Shown piece after piece: positions 17,000 through 24,607 of a DNA stretch of 64,000 nucleotides. The stretch spans positions 2,604,001-2,668,000 of the forward strand of contig NZ_CP030827.1 of the NCBI RefSeq assembly GCF_003597675.1. The letters are read 5' to 3'. Source of the DNA: Neorhizobium sp. NCHU2750 (lineage in GTDB: Bacteria > Pseudomonadota > Alphaproteobacteria > Rhizobiales > Rhizobiaceae). How positions within the stretch are numbered: position 1 is the first letter of the stretch; each line of letters begins with the position of its first letter. The position numbers and the translations under genes are program-made. Below the pieces are notes generated by a model. It was not told the origin of the DNA and did not search any database. It was given only the letters and a program-made list of their open reading frames with translations.

Positions 17000-18034
17000 A
17001 TGACCAAGTATAAGCTCGAGTACATCTGGCTCGACGGCTACAAGCCGGTAGCTAACCTGCGCGGCAAGACGCAGATCAAGGAATTCGATGCATTCCCGAC
17101 GCTCGAACAGCTCCCGCTCTGGGGCTTCGACGGTTCGTCGACCATGCAGGCTGAAGGCCATTCGTCCGACTGCGTGCTGAAGCCCGTTGCCGTTTACCCG
17201 GACCCGGCTCGCACCAACGGCGTTCTGGTCATGTGCGAAGTCATGATGCCTGACGCTGTCACGCCGCATCCGTCGAACACCCGCGCCACCATCCTCGACG
17301 ACGAAGATGCGTGGTTCGGCTTCGAACAGGAATACTTCTTCTACGAAAACGGCGCTCCGCTCGGCTTCCCGGAACAGGGTTACCCGGCTCCGCAGGGCCC
17401 GTACTACACCGGCGTTGGCTTCTCCAACGTTGGCGCAGTTGCCCGCGAAATCGTCGAAGAGCATCTCGACCTCTGCCTCGCTGCCGGCATCAACCACGAA
17501 GGCATCAACGCCGAAGTGGCCAAGGGCCAGTGGGAATTCCAGATTTTCGGCAAGGGCTCCAAGCGCGCCGCCGACCAGATCTGGATGGCTCGCTACCTGC
17601 TGCAGCGCCTGACGGAAAAGTACGGCATCGACGTCGAATATCACTGCAAGCCGCTCGGCGACACCGACTGGAACGGCTCGGGCATGCACTGCAACTTCTC
17701 CACCAAGTTCATGCGTGAAGTTGGCGGCAAGGAGTATTTCGAAGCCCTCATGGCTGCCTTCGCCAAGAACTGGAAAGAGCATATCGACGTTTACGGTCCC
17801 GACAACGACAAGCGTCTGACCGGCAAGCACGAAACCGCTCCGTGGAACAAGTTCTCCTACGGCGTTGCTGACCGTGGCGCTTCGATCCGCGTTCCGCACT
17901 CCTTCGTCAACAACGGCTACAAGGGCTACCTCGAAGATCGTCGCCCGAACTCCCAGGGCGACCCCTACGCGATCGCTTCCCAGGTTCTGAAGACGATTGC
18001 AGAAGTCCCGACCGCAAAGTCGGCCGCTGCCTGA
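17000..18034 (+). CDS. glnII: glutamine synthetase type II
   Basis: A 344-residue eukaryote-type glutamine synthetase (glutamate + NH3 + ATP to glutamine), cytoplasmic. Recognised by YIWLDGYKPVANLRGKT, LPLWGFDGSSTMQAEGHSSD, WFGFEQEYFFYENG, the GYPAPQGPYYTGVG loop, NAEVAKGQWEFQIFGKGSK, GSGMHCNFSTKFMRE and RGASIRVP. Length is normal for the bacterial GSII. This enzyme is unadenylylated and is made under nitrogen limitation. It has its own sigma-54 promoter and a perfect terminator, so it is monocistronic. It would assimilate the ammonia released by the pyrimidine and urea genes of this window. Confidence 0.98.
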   Translation: MTKYKLEYIWLDGYKPVANLRGKTQIKEFDAFPTLEQLPLWGFDGSSTMQAEGHSSDCVLKPVAVYPDPARTNGVLVMCEVMMPDAVTPHPSNTRATILDDEDAWFGFEQEYFFYENGAPLGFPEQGYPAPQGPYYTGVGFSNVGAVAREIVEEHLDLCLAAGINHEGINAEVAKGQWEFQIFGKGSKRAADQIWMARYLLQRLTEKYGIDVEYHCKPLGDTDWNGSGMHCNFSTKFMREVGGKEYFEALMAAFAKNWKEHIDVYGPDNDKRLTGKHETAPWNKFSYGVADRGASIRVPHSFVNNGYKGYLEDRRPNSQGDPYAIASQVLKTIAEVPTAKSAAA

Positions 18035-18057
18035 TAAATCCTCCCAAGGATAAACGG

Positions 18058-18086
18058 AAAACGCCAGCTTCAAGCTGGCGTTTTTC
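18058..18086 (+). terminator. rho-independent terminator of glnII
   Basis: Stem AACGCCAGCTT / AAGCTGGCGTT closed by a two-base loop, followed by TTTCGTTTTT. Confidence 0.93.
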
Positions 18087-18116
18087 GTTTTTGGGGGAAT
18101 GGGCGGTTGTCGCGCC

Positions 18117-18293
18117 CCCCCCTCACTTGCAATTTCTGAAACTTAGCTGCGCTAAGATTTCGAAATTGCTTTCTCTCCCACAAGGGGAGAGATGCCGGGG
18201 AGGCTTGCTCGGAGGCCCGCCTCTCCCCTTGTGGGAGAGGTTACAAAATCAAGATCTTAGCAAAGCTAAGTCTTAGATTTTGTTGGTGAGGGG
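18117..18293. repeat. 177-base symmetrical mosaic repeat (RIME-like)
   Basis: A nearly fully palindromic intergenic element. Inner arms CTCTCCCACAAGGGGAGAG (18173-18191) and its exact complement (18221-18239) are flanked by two small hairpins with the same stem, CTTAGC-TGC-GCTAAG (about 18142-18156) and CTTAGC-AAA-GCTAAG (about 18257-18271), and outer ends CCCCTCAC and GTGAGGGG. This is the organisation of rhizobial intergenic mosaic elements. It lies between the convergent glnII and TetR genes. Confidence 0.75.
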
Positions 18294-18314
18294 ATGGCCC
18301 AGTCGCCATACCCC

Positions 18315-18953
18315 CTACCTGACCCGCAACCCGTCCATGAACAACTGCTCCAGAAACCGTGCGGCATCCTCGAAGCGGCCGTCGCCGGAATGGGTAAGTC
18401 CGAGCACCGCCCGCACCTGCACGTCGAAATCGGCATAATGCTGCGTCGTCGACCAGATCGAGAAGATCAGGTGATAGGGATCGCATTTGGCGATCTTGCC
18501 GGCCCGTGCCCAGCTGCGGATGACCTCGGCCTTCTCGTCCACCAGTTCCTTCAGCGGCCCGTTGAGTTCGTCCTCGATATGCGGCGCGCCCTGCAGGATC
18601 TCGTTGGCGAAGAGCCGGCTCTCGCGCGGAAAATCCCGCGCCATTTCCAGTTTGCGGCGGATATAGGAGCGGATCTCCGCCTCCGGATTGCCCTCCGCGT
18701 CGAACACCCGCAGCGGTTCGAGCCATGTCGCCAAGACCCGGTCGATCAGCTGCCGGTGCATCGCCTCCTTGGTGCGGAAATAATAGAGCAGGTTCGGCTT
18801 CGACATGCCGGCAGCCTCGGCGATCTGGTCGATCGTGGAACCGCGAAACCCGTTGACCGAGAAGACGTCGAGAGCAGCCTCCAGGATGCGCTCTTCCTTC
18901 TCTTCCTGGATCCGCGTTCGGCGCTGCGTCTTCGCAGCCCTCGGTATAGCCAT
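18315..18953 (-). CDS. TetR-family regulator, RutR-like
   Basis: A 212-residue repressor. The N-terminal helix-turn-helix (ILEAALDVFSVNGFRGSTIDQIAEAAGMSKPNLLYYFRTKEAM) and a C-terminal domain with SRLFANEILQGAPHIEDELNGPLKELVDEKAEVI and IWSTTQHYADF match the RutR branch, in which uracil or thymine releases DNA. It is divergent from the amidohydrolase gene with a RutR-like operator between them, and the flanking genes catabolise pyrimidines. The specific effector here is inferred. Confidence 0.85.
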   Translation of the reverse strand: MAIPRAAKTQRRTRIQEEKEERILEAALDVFSVNGFRGSTIDQIAEAAGMSKPNLLYYFRTKEAMHRQLIDRVLATWLEPLRVFDAEGNPEAEIRSYIRRKLEMARDFPRESRLFANEILQGAPHIEDELNGPLKELVDEKAEVIRSWARAGKIAKCDPYHLIFSIWSTTQHYADFDVQVRAVLGLTHSGDGRFEDAARFLEQLFMDGLRVR

Positions 18954-19088
18954 GCCGTGCCGTGCCCCTTGTCGATGCCCCGATGGATATCCCAGTGGAT
19001 ACCGTTGCCGACGCCGCCCTTAAAATTCTGAAAACATCTGGACATGTGACGATTTTCAGCTTGAGTGGCGCGGCGGAAATTGTAAGCT

Positions 19089-19104
19089 TTTACCAAGCGG
19101 TCAA
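19089..19104. promoter_or_regulatory. RutR-like operator
   Basis: TTTACCAAGCGGTCAA matches the RutR consensus TTGACCA-NN-TGGTCAA at 12 of 14 defined positions. It is centred between the divergent RutR-like regulator (start 18953) and the amidohydrolase gene (start 19244), the expected position for autoregulation and operon control. Confidence 0.7.
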
Positions 19105-19243
19105 ATTATCGGCGACAAGCAGAATAAACGCAATGCCGATCTTCCGAGCCGGGGGCGATATGCCCCGCCGCATCGGACAGGACAAGCGGGAACAACGAAC
19201 ATGCTGCCCTTCGGCAGTACATAACAGGTGAGGACTGAAAATC

Positions 19244-20497
19244 ATGGTGGCAGCACCGGGTGAGAACCTGCGCGTCAACGGCGATCGTCTCTGGGACATG
19301 CTGATGGATATGGCGAAGATCGGCCCCGGCATTGCCGGCGGCAACAATCGCCAGACCCTGACGGATGCCGATGGCGAAGGCCGCCATCTGTTCAAGCGCT
19401 GGTGCGAGGCGGCCGGCATGACGGTCGGCGTCGACAGGATGGGCACGATGTTTGCCACCCGCCCCGGCACCGACCCGGATGCCCTGCCCGTCTATGTCGG
19501 CAGCCACCTCGACACCCAGCCGACCGGCGGCAAGTATGACGGCGTGCTCGGCGTGCTGGCAGCACTCGAAGTCGTCCGCTCGATGAACGACCTCGGCATC
19601 AAGACGAAGCACCCGATCACCGTCACCAACTGGGCAAACGAGGAAGGTGCCCGCTTTGCTCCCGCCATGCTCGCTTCCGGCGTCTTCGCCGGTGTCCATT
19701 CGCTCGAATACGCCTATTCCCGCCAGGACCCGAAGGGCAAGACCTATGGCGACGAGCTGAAGCGCATCGGCTGGCTCGGCGACGAAGAGGTCGGCGCCCG
19801 CAAGATGCACGCCTATTTCGAATATCACATCGAACAGGGGCCGATCCTCGAGGCCGAAGAAAAGCAGATCGGTGTCGTCACCCATTGCCAGGGCCTCTGG
19901 TGGCTGGAATTCACGCTCACCGGCAAGGAGGCCCATACCGGCTCCACCCCGATGGATATGCGCGTCAATGCCGGCCTGGCCTTCGGCCGCATCCTCGAAA
20001 TGGTTCAAGCCGTGGCCATGGACGAACAGCCCGGCGCCGTCGGCGGTGTCGGTCAGGTGTTCTTCTCGCCCAATTCCCGCAATGTCCTGCCCGGCAAGGT
20101 CGTCTTCACCGTCGACATCCGCACCCCGACCCAGGAAAAGCTCGACCGCATGCGGGCGAAGATCGAGGCGCAGGCCGCCGAAATCTGCGCAAGCCTCGGC
20201 GTCGGCTGCTCGGTCGAGGCCGTCGGCCATTTCGATCCCGTCACCTTCGATCCCACGCTGGTCGGCCGTGTACGCTCCGCCGCCGAAAAGCTCGGCTACA
20301 GCCACATGAACATCATTTCCGGCGCCGGCCACGATGCCTGCTGGGCGGCACAAGTGGCACCGGCAACGATGATCATGTGCCCCTGCGTCGGCGGGCTCTC
20401 GCATAACGAAGCGGAAGAGATCTCCAAGGAATGGGCCGCCGCCGGCTGCGATGTGCTGTTCCATGCTGTGGTGGAAACGGCGGAGATAGTCGGGTGA
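19244..20497 (+). CDS. Zn-dependent N-carbamoyl amidohydrolase (beta-ureidopropionase / L-carbamoylase type)
   Basis: A 417-residue M20-family amidase. Metal-site blocks are GSHLDTQPTGGKYDGVLGVLAALEV and ANEEGARFAPAMLASG; the dimer lid has GKEAHTGSTPMDMRVNAG; SGAGHDACW carries a late histidine ligand. With dihydropyrimidinase beside it, the likely reaction is N-carbamoyl-beta-alanine (or N-carbamoyl-beta-aminoisobutyrate) to the beta-amino acid, CO2 and ammonia, the last step of reductive pyrimidine breakdown. N-carbamoyl-L-amino acid (hydantoin route) or allantoate hydrolysis are the alternatives. First gene of the operon; AGGA precedes the ATG. Confidence 0.9.
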   Translation: MVAAPGENLRVNGDRLWDMLMDMAKIGPGIAGGNNRQTLTDADGEGRHLFKRWCEAAGMTVGVDRMGTMFATRPGTDPDALPVYVGSHLDTQPTGGKYDGVLGVLAALEVVRSMNDLGIKTKHPITVTNWANEEGARFAPAMLASGVFAGVHSLEYAYSRQDPKGKTYGDELKRIGWLGDEEVGARKMHAYFEYHIEQGPILEAEEKQIGVVTHCQGLWWLEFTLTGKEAHTGSTPMDMRVNAGLAFGRILEMVQAVAMDEQPGAVGGVGQVFFSPNSRNVLPGKVVFTVDIRTPTQEKLDRMRAKIEAQAAEICASLGVGCSVEAVGHFDPVTFDPTLVGRVRSAAEKLGYSHMNIISGAGHDACWAAQVAPATMIMCPCVGGLSHNEAEEISKEWAAAGCDVLFHAVVETAEIVG

Positions 20498-20970
20498 GCG
20501 TCACGATTGCCACAGAACGACCGAACCAGCCCGAAGTGATCGCCCTGATCGAGCTTTCCGACGCCTATATGGCGTCGCTCTATCCGCCGGAAGGCAATTT
20601 CGCGGTTGATCTGGATGCCTTGTCGCAGCCGGATATTTCCTTTCTGGTCGCAAGGCTGGACGGCAAGGCGGTCGGCTGCGGCGGCATCAAATGGTTCGAC
20701 GACGACAGTGCGGAACTGAAGCGCATTTTCGTCCATGACGACGCGCGTGGCCATGGCATCGGCCGAAAGATCATGGCCGAGCTCGAGGCGCTGGCGGCGG
20801 CACGCGCCGCTGACCGCCTTTATCTCGAAACCGGGCCGCTGAATGTCGAGGCAGTGCGCCTCTATCAGGCGCTTGGCTATTCCACATGCGGCCCGTTTTC
20901 CGATTACGAGGAAAACCCGCACAGCCTGTTCATGACCAAGATCCTGAGACAGCGGGAGGCCGCCCCATGA
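20494..20970 (+). CDS. GNAT-family N-acetyltransferase
   Basis: A 158-residue acetyltransferase with the acetyl-CoA loop RIFVHDDARGHGIGRKIMAELE (R/Q-x-x-G-x-G/A form) and C-terminal LETGPLNVEAVRLYQALGY. Its GTG start overlaps the amidohydrolase stop (GTGA), so the two are translationally coupled. The substrate is unknown; a small amine or amino acid from the pathway is possible. Confidence 0.88.
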   Translation: MSVTIATERPNQPEVIALIELSDAYMASLYPPEGNFAVDLDALSQPDISFLVARLDGKAVGCGGIKWFDDDSAELKRIFVHDDARGHGIGRKIMAELEALAAARAADRLYLETGPLNVEAVRLYQALGYSTCGPFSDYEENPHSLFMTKILRQREAAP

Positions 20971-21027
20971 GCGCCTCCTTTGCATCGACAACCGAAACAA
21001 GACGATCATCAGCCCGGATGTCCAGTC

Positions 21028-21048
21028 CCTGAGATCCTCGATCTCAGG
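21028..21048. repeat. perfect inverted repeat before dihydropyrimidinase gene
   Basis: CCTGAGATC-CTC-GATCTCAGG, a 9-base perfect stem in the 112-base gap between the GNAT gene and hydA. No T-tract follows, so it is more likely an mRNA-processing hairpin or a protein site than a terminator. Confidence 0.5.
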
Positions 21049-21082
21049 TGATTGACTGCGGCAACAGACAAGGGGAACAACC

Positions 21083-22537
21083 ATGGCCACAGTGATCAAG
21101 AACGGAACCATCGTCACCGCCGACCTGACCTACAAGGCGGATGTGAAGATCGATGGCGGCAGGATCGTCGAGATCGGGCCGGACCTGAAAGCCGATGAAA
21201 CCCTCGACGCCACCGGCTGCTATGTCATGCCGGGCGGCATCGATCCGCATGTCCATCTCGAAATGCCCTTCATGGGCACCTATTCCGCCGATGATTTCGA
21301 TAGCGGCACCCGTGCAGCCCTTGCCGGCGGCACGACCATGGTGGTCGATTTCTGTCTGCCCGATCCCGGCCAGTCGCTTCTCGATGCCCTGAAGCGCTGG
21401 GACAACAAGGCGACCCGCGCCCATTGCGATTATTCCTTCCACATGGCCGTCACCTGGTGGGGCGAACAGGTCTTCAACGAGATGAAGACGGTGGTCGAGG
21501 AAAAAGGTATCAACACCTTCAAGCATTTCATGGCCTATAAAGGCTCGCTGATGGTCAATGACGACGAGATGTTCGCCTCCTTCTCGCGCTGCGCCGAGCT
21601 TGGCGCCCTGCCGCTCGTCCATGCCGAAAACGGCGATATCGTCGCCTCCATGCAGCAGAAGCTGATGGATGAAGGCAATAACGGCCCGGAAGCCCATGCC
21701 TATTCGAGGCCCGCGTCGGTCGAGGGCGAAGCCACCAACCGCGCCATCATCATCGCCGACATGGCCGGCGTGCCCCTCTATGTCGTCCACACATCCTGCG
21801 AACAGGCGCATGAGGCGATCCGCCGGGCACGGCAGAACGGCATGCGGGTCTATGGCGAGCCGCTGATCCAGCACCTGACGCTCGACGAGAGCGAATATTT
21901 CGACAAGGACTGGGATCATTCCGCCCGCCGCGTCATGTCGCCTCCGTTCCGCAACAAGCAGCATCAGGATAGTCTCTGGGCCGGCCTCGCATCGGGCTCG
22001 CTGCAATGCGTGGCAACCGACCATTGCGCCTTCACCACCGACCAGAAGCGCTACGGTCTCGGTGATTTCAGAAAGATCCCGAACGGCACCGGCGGGCTCG
22101 AAGACAGGCTGCCGATGCTCTGGACCTACGGCGTCGCGACAGGCCGCATCACCATGAACGAATTCGTCGCCGTCACCTCCACCAATATCGCCAAGATTTT
22201 GAACCTCTATCCGAGAAAGGGCGCGATCCTCGTGGGTGCCGATGCCGATATCGTCGTGCTCGACCCGAAGAAGTCGAAGACCATCTCGGCCAAGACCCAG
22301 CAATCCGCCATCGATTACAATGTCTTCGAAGGCAAGCAAGTGACCGGCCTGCCGCGTTACACGCTGTCGCGCGGTGTCGTCGTGGTCGATGACGGCACGA
22401 TGAAGAGCCGCGAGGGCCATGGCCAGTTCGTCGCCCGCGAGCCCTATCCGGCTGTCAGCAAAGCGCTCTCCACCTGGAAGGAACTGACGGCACCGCGTAA
22501 GGTCGAACGCTCCGGCATTCCCGCAAGTGGTGTTTAA
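21083..22537 (+). CDS. hydA: dihydropyrimidinase (D-hydantoinase)
   Basis: A 484-residue cyclic amidohydrolase. The binuclear zinc site is marked by GGIDPHVHLEMPFMGTYSADDF (His56, His58), the carboxylated lysine in FKHFMAYKG (Lys153), ALPLVHAENGD, VVHTSCEQA and ATDHCAFT. It opens dihydrouracil or dihydrothymine to the N-carbamoyl-beta-amino acid, the step between PreTA and the amidohydrolase at 19244. AGGGGAACAACC precedes the ATG. Length and motifs are normal. Confidence 0.96.
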   Translation: MATVIKNGTIVTADLTYKADVKIDGGRIVEIGPDLKADETLDATGCYVMPGGIDPHVHLEMPFMGTYSADDFDSGTRAALAGGTTMVVDFCLPDPGQSLLDALKRWDNKATRAHCDYSFHMAVTWWGEQVFNEMKTVVEEKGINTFKHFMAYKGSLMVNDDEMFASFSRCAELGALPLVHAENGDIVASMQQKLMDEGNNGPEAHAYSRPASVEGEATNRAIIIADMAGVPLYVVHTSCEQAHEAIRRARQNGMRVYGEPLIQHLTLDESEYFDKDWDHSARRVMSPPFRNKQHQDSLWAGLASGSLQCVATDHCAFTTDQKRYGLGDFRKIPNGTGGLEDRLPMLWTYGVATGRITMNEFVAVTSTNIAKILNLYPRKGAILVGADADIVVLDPKKSKTISAKTQQSAIDYNVFEGKQVTGLPRYTLSRGVVVVDDGTMKSREGHGQFVAREPYPAVSKALSTWKELTAPRKVERSGIPASGV

Positions 22538-22538
22538 A

Positions 22539-22898
22539 ATGAAGAAAATTCTCGTCGCGACCTTCCTTACCCTGGCCGCTGGTTCCGCTCAGGCAGAAAC
22601 CTTCCTCGACGGTGCCTATGGCGACAAGGATGGCTGCATCTATTCCAAGACCGGCGATACGTCCGGCGATGATGATTTCTTCCTGCTGAACGACCAGGGC
22701 ATCACCACGGCCGTCTCGACCTGCGACTTCCACGGCGCGGCCACCAAGACCGATACCGGCTTTACCATCGATGCCGAATGCGAGGCCGATGGCGAAGCGG
22801 GATCGGAGGATATCGCCACGCTGACCAGGTCCGACAAGGGCTATACGGTCAGCTTCCCGGACGGCACGAAATGGGGTCCCTATCCGAAATGCAAATAG
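22539..22898 (+). CDS. small exported cysteine-containing protein in pyrimidine operon
   Basis: A 119-residue precursor with a clear signal peptide (MKKILVATFLTLAAGSAQA). The mature part is acidic with three cysteines (DGCIY, STCDF, AECEA) plus a terminal KCK, suggesting two disulfides in the periplasm. It starts one base after the hydA stop and overlaps the ATPase gene by 10 bases, so it is firmly inside the operon. No family recognised. Confidence 0.8.
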   Translation: MKKILVATFLTLAAGSAQAETFLDGAYGDKDGCIYSKTGDTSGDDDFFLLNDQGITTAVSTCDFHGAATKTDTGFTIDAECEADGEAGSEDIATLTRSDKGYTVSFPDGTKWGPYPKCK

Positions 22899-23710
22899 CC
22901 ACCGGATCATCCAACAAGGCAGGAGCCCAGGGCTTTTCGGTCGTCTCCGCCAGAAAGCTCGGTCTGACTTTCGAGACCAATGACGGACCTGTCCATGCGC
23001 TGTCCGATGTCGATCTGGAGGTGAGACGAGGCGATTTCGTCTCCTTCATCGGCCCGTCCGGCTGCGGCAAGACGACCTTCCTGCGGGTCATCGCCGATCT
23101 CGAACGCGCCACCTCGGGCGACATCACCGTCAACGGCATGACGCCGGAAAACGCCCGCAAGTCCCGTTCCTATGGCTATGTCTTCCAGGCCCCGGCGCTC
23201 TATCCCTGGCGCACGATCGAAAAGAACATCGCCCTGCCGCTCGAGATCATGAACTACACGAGCGCCGAGAGGAAGGAACGCATCGAGCGCACCCTCGATC
23301 TCGTCAATCTGACTGGCTTCGGCAAAAAGTACCCGTGGCAGCTTTCCGGCGGCATGCAGCAGCGCGCCTCGATAGCGAGAGCCCTCGCCTTCGATGCCGA
23401 CCTGCTGCTGATGGACGAACCCTTCGGCGCGCTCGACGAGATCGTCCGCGATCACCTGAACGAACAATTGCTGAAACTCTGGGCGCGCACTGAGAAGACC
23501 ATCTGCTTCGTCACCCATTCCATCCCCGAGGCCGTCTACCTCTCCACCAAGATCGTCGTCATGTCGCCGCGCCCCGGCCGGGTGACCGACGTGATCGAAT
23601 CGACGCTGCCGAAGGACCGCCCGCTGGAAATCCGCGAAACCCCGGAATTTTTAGCCATCGCACATCGGGTGCGCGAAGGCCTTAGGGCGGGGCATAGCTA
23701 TGAGGAATAG
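22889..23710 (+). CDS. ABC transporter ATP-binding protein (nitrate/taurine/pyrimidine-precursor type)
   Basis: A 273-residue ATPase with Walker A GPSGCGKTT, the Q-loop in YVFQAPALYPWRT, signature LSGGMQQR, Walker B LLLMDEPFGALD and the switch FVTHSI. It is of the SsuB/TauB/ThiZ branch. It energises uptake with the permeases at 24607 and 25506 and the binding protein at 26688. The start overlaps the end of the exported protein gene. The coding sequence is followed by a repeat and a DUF559 gene before the permeases. Confidence 0.93.
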   Translation: MQIATGSSNKAGAQGFSVVSARKLGLTFETNDGPVHALSDVDLEVRRGDFVSFIGPSGCGKTTFLRVIADLERATSGDITVNGMTPENARKSRSYGYVFQAPALYPWRTIEKNIALPLEIMNYTSAERKERIERTLDLVNLTGFGKKYPWQLSGGMQQRASIARALAFDADLLLMDEPFGALDEIVRDHLNEQLLKLWARTEKTICFVTHSIPEAVYLSTKIVVMSPRPGRVTDVIESTLPKDRPLEIRETPEFLAIAHRVREGLRAGHSYEE

Positions 23711-23725
23711 GTTGGAGATTGAGAG

Positions 23726-23862
23726 AAAGACCCCTCCCAACCCTCCCCACAAGGGGGAGGGCTTAACCCGGCCGCTCCGCCGAGGCTCGATTGAGGCAGG
23801 TGGCCGCCACAGGTCCTCTCCCCCGTTGTGGGGGAGATGGCCGGCAGGCCAGAGGGGGTATC
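23726..23862. repeat. RIME-like palindromic repeat, copy B
   Basis: An inverted-repeat element of about 135 bases. Its left 43 bases (23726-23768) are identical to 45457-45499, and 29 bases of its right arm (23826-23854) are identical to 45558-45586; the middle differs. Arms contain CTCCCCACAAGGGGGAG and CCCCCGTTGTGGGGGAG. It interrupts the ABC operon between the ATPase and DUF559 genes. Confidence 0.8.
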
Positions 23863-23891
23863 GCAACCTAAAAAATGGGAATGACGCCGAC

Positions 23892-24275
23892 ATGCCGCAT
23901 TCCAACATCGATCCCAAAACCCGAACCCGAGCCAGACGACTTCGCCGCGAACTCACCAAGGCCGAAGCCGCCATGTGGAACATGTTGCGCGACCTTCGCC
24001 CTCTCGGTGCCCGCTTCCGCCGCGAAACGCCGATCGGCCCCTATATCGCTGATTTCGCCTGGCTTTCCGCCCGCGTCGTCATCGAAGTCGATGGCGACAG
24101 CCACGAGACCGACCACGGCCGCCGGCACGATGCTAGACGTGATGTATTCATGCATTCCGAAGGCTTCACCATCCTGCGCTTCGACAACCGTCAGGTCCTC
24201 GACGGACCGGATTACGTCGCCATCGAAATCGAGAACCATCTGGCTGCCTTCCTGAACAGGGAGCCCACCCCATGA
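23892..24275 (+). CDS. DUF559 (Vsr/PD-(D/E)XK-like) domain protein
   Basis: A 127-residue protein with the DUF559 pattern: ARRLRRELTKAEAAMWNMLRD, GARFRRETPIGPYIADFAW, VVIEVDGDSHETDHGRRHDARRD and the FTILRFDNRQVLD ending. The ADF and EVDG acids match a PD-(D/E)XK nuclease-like core. Such genes are often associated with intergenic repeats and small mobile cassettes. Here it lies between the ATPase and permease genes of one operon, directly after a RIME-like repeat, which suggests a late insertion. Its stop overlaps the next start. Confidence 0.85.
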   Translation: MPHSNIDPKTRTRARRLRRELTKAEAAMWNMLRDLRPLGARFRRETPIGPYIADFAWLSARVVIEVDGDSHETDHGRRHDARRDVFMHSEGFTILRFDNRQVLDGPDYVAIEIENHLAAFLNREPTP

Positions 24276-24607
24276 CCGCAGCCTTCCTTCTCTGGCTCGC
24301 CGGCGCCATGGCGACCTTTCTTGCGGCGGCAACGGCGTCGCGCGCCTATATCGCCTCCAGCAACATCCTGCTTCTCGTCCTGTCGCTCGCGCTCTATTGC
24401 GTCGGCAATCTGATGATGGTGAAGCTGATGCGCGAAGGCGGGCTTGGCCTTGCAATCTCGGTCTCGGCAATTGCCCAGTTGCTGCTGATCAATGTCATCG
24501 CCGTCTTCATCTTCGGCGAGCGGCTGACCTCGGCGCAGCTTGCCGGCGTCGGCCTCGGTGTCGTTGCCATGGTCTTGATGCTGTTTCCGGTCGGGGCGAA
24601 AAGCTGA
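24272..24607 (+). CDS. small four-helix membrane protein, SMR/EamA-like
   Basis: A 111-residue protein with four hydrophobic helices (about 5-24, 31-50, 58-79, 87-106) and the LISVS-AQLLLINVIAVFIFGERLTSAQLAGVGLGVVAMVL arrangement of small multidrug-resistance/EamA half-transporters. It is translationally coupled at both ends (overlaps with DUF559 and the permease). It may assist substrate or product passage; its role is unknown. Confidence 0.8.
   Translation: MTAAFLLWLAGAMATFLAAATASRAYIASSNILLLVLSLALYCVGNLMMVKLMREGGLGLAISVSAIAQLLLINVIAVFIFGERLTSAQLAGVGLGVVAMVLMLFPVGAKS

Noticed and set aside
16728..17003. 91-codon frame before glnII
   Set aside because: It spans the sigma-54 promoter and the glnII leader, has no ribosome-binding site and an Arg-rich random-looking translation.
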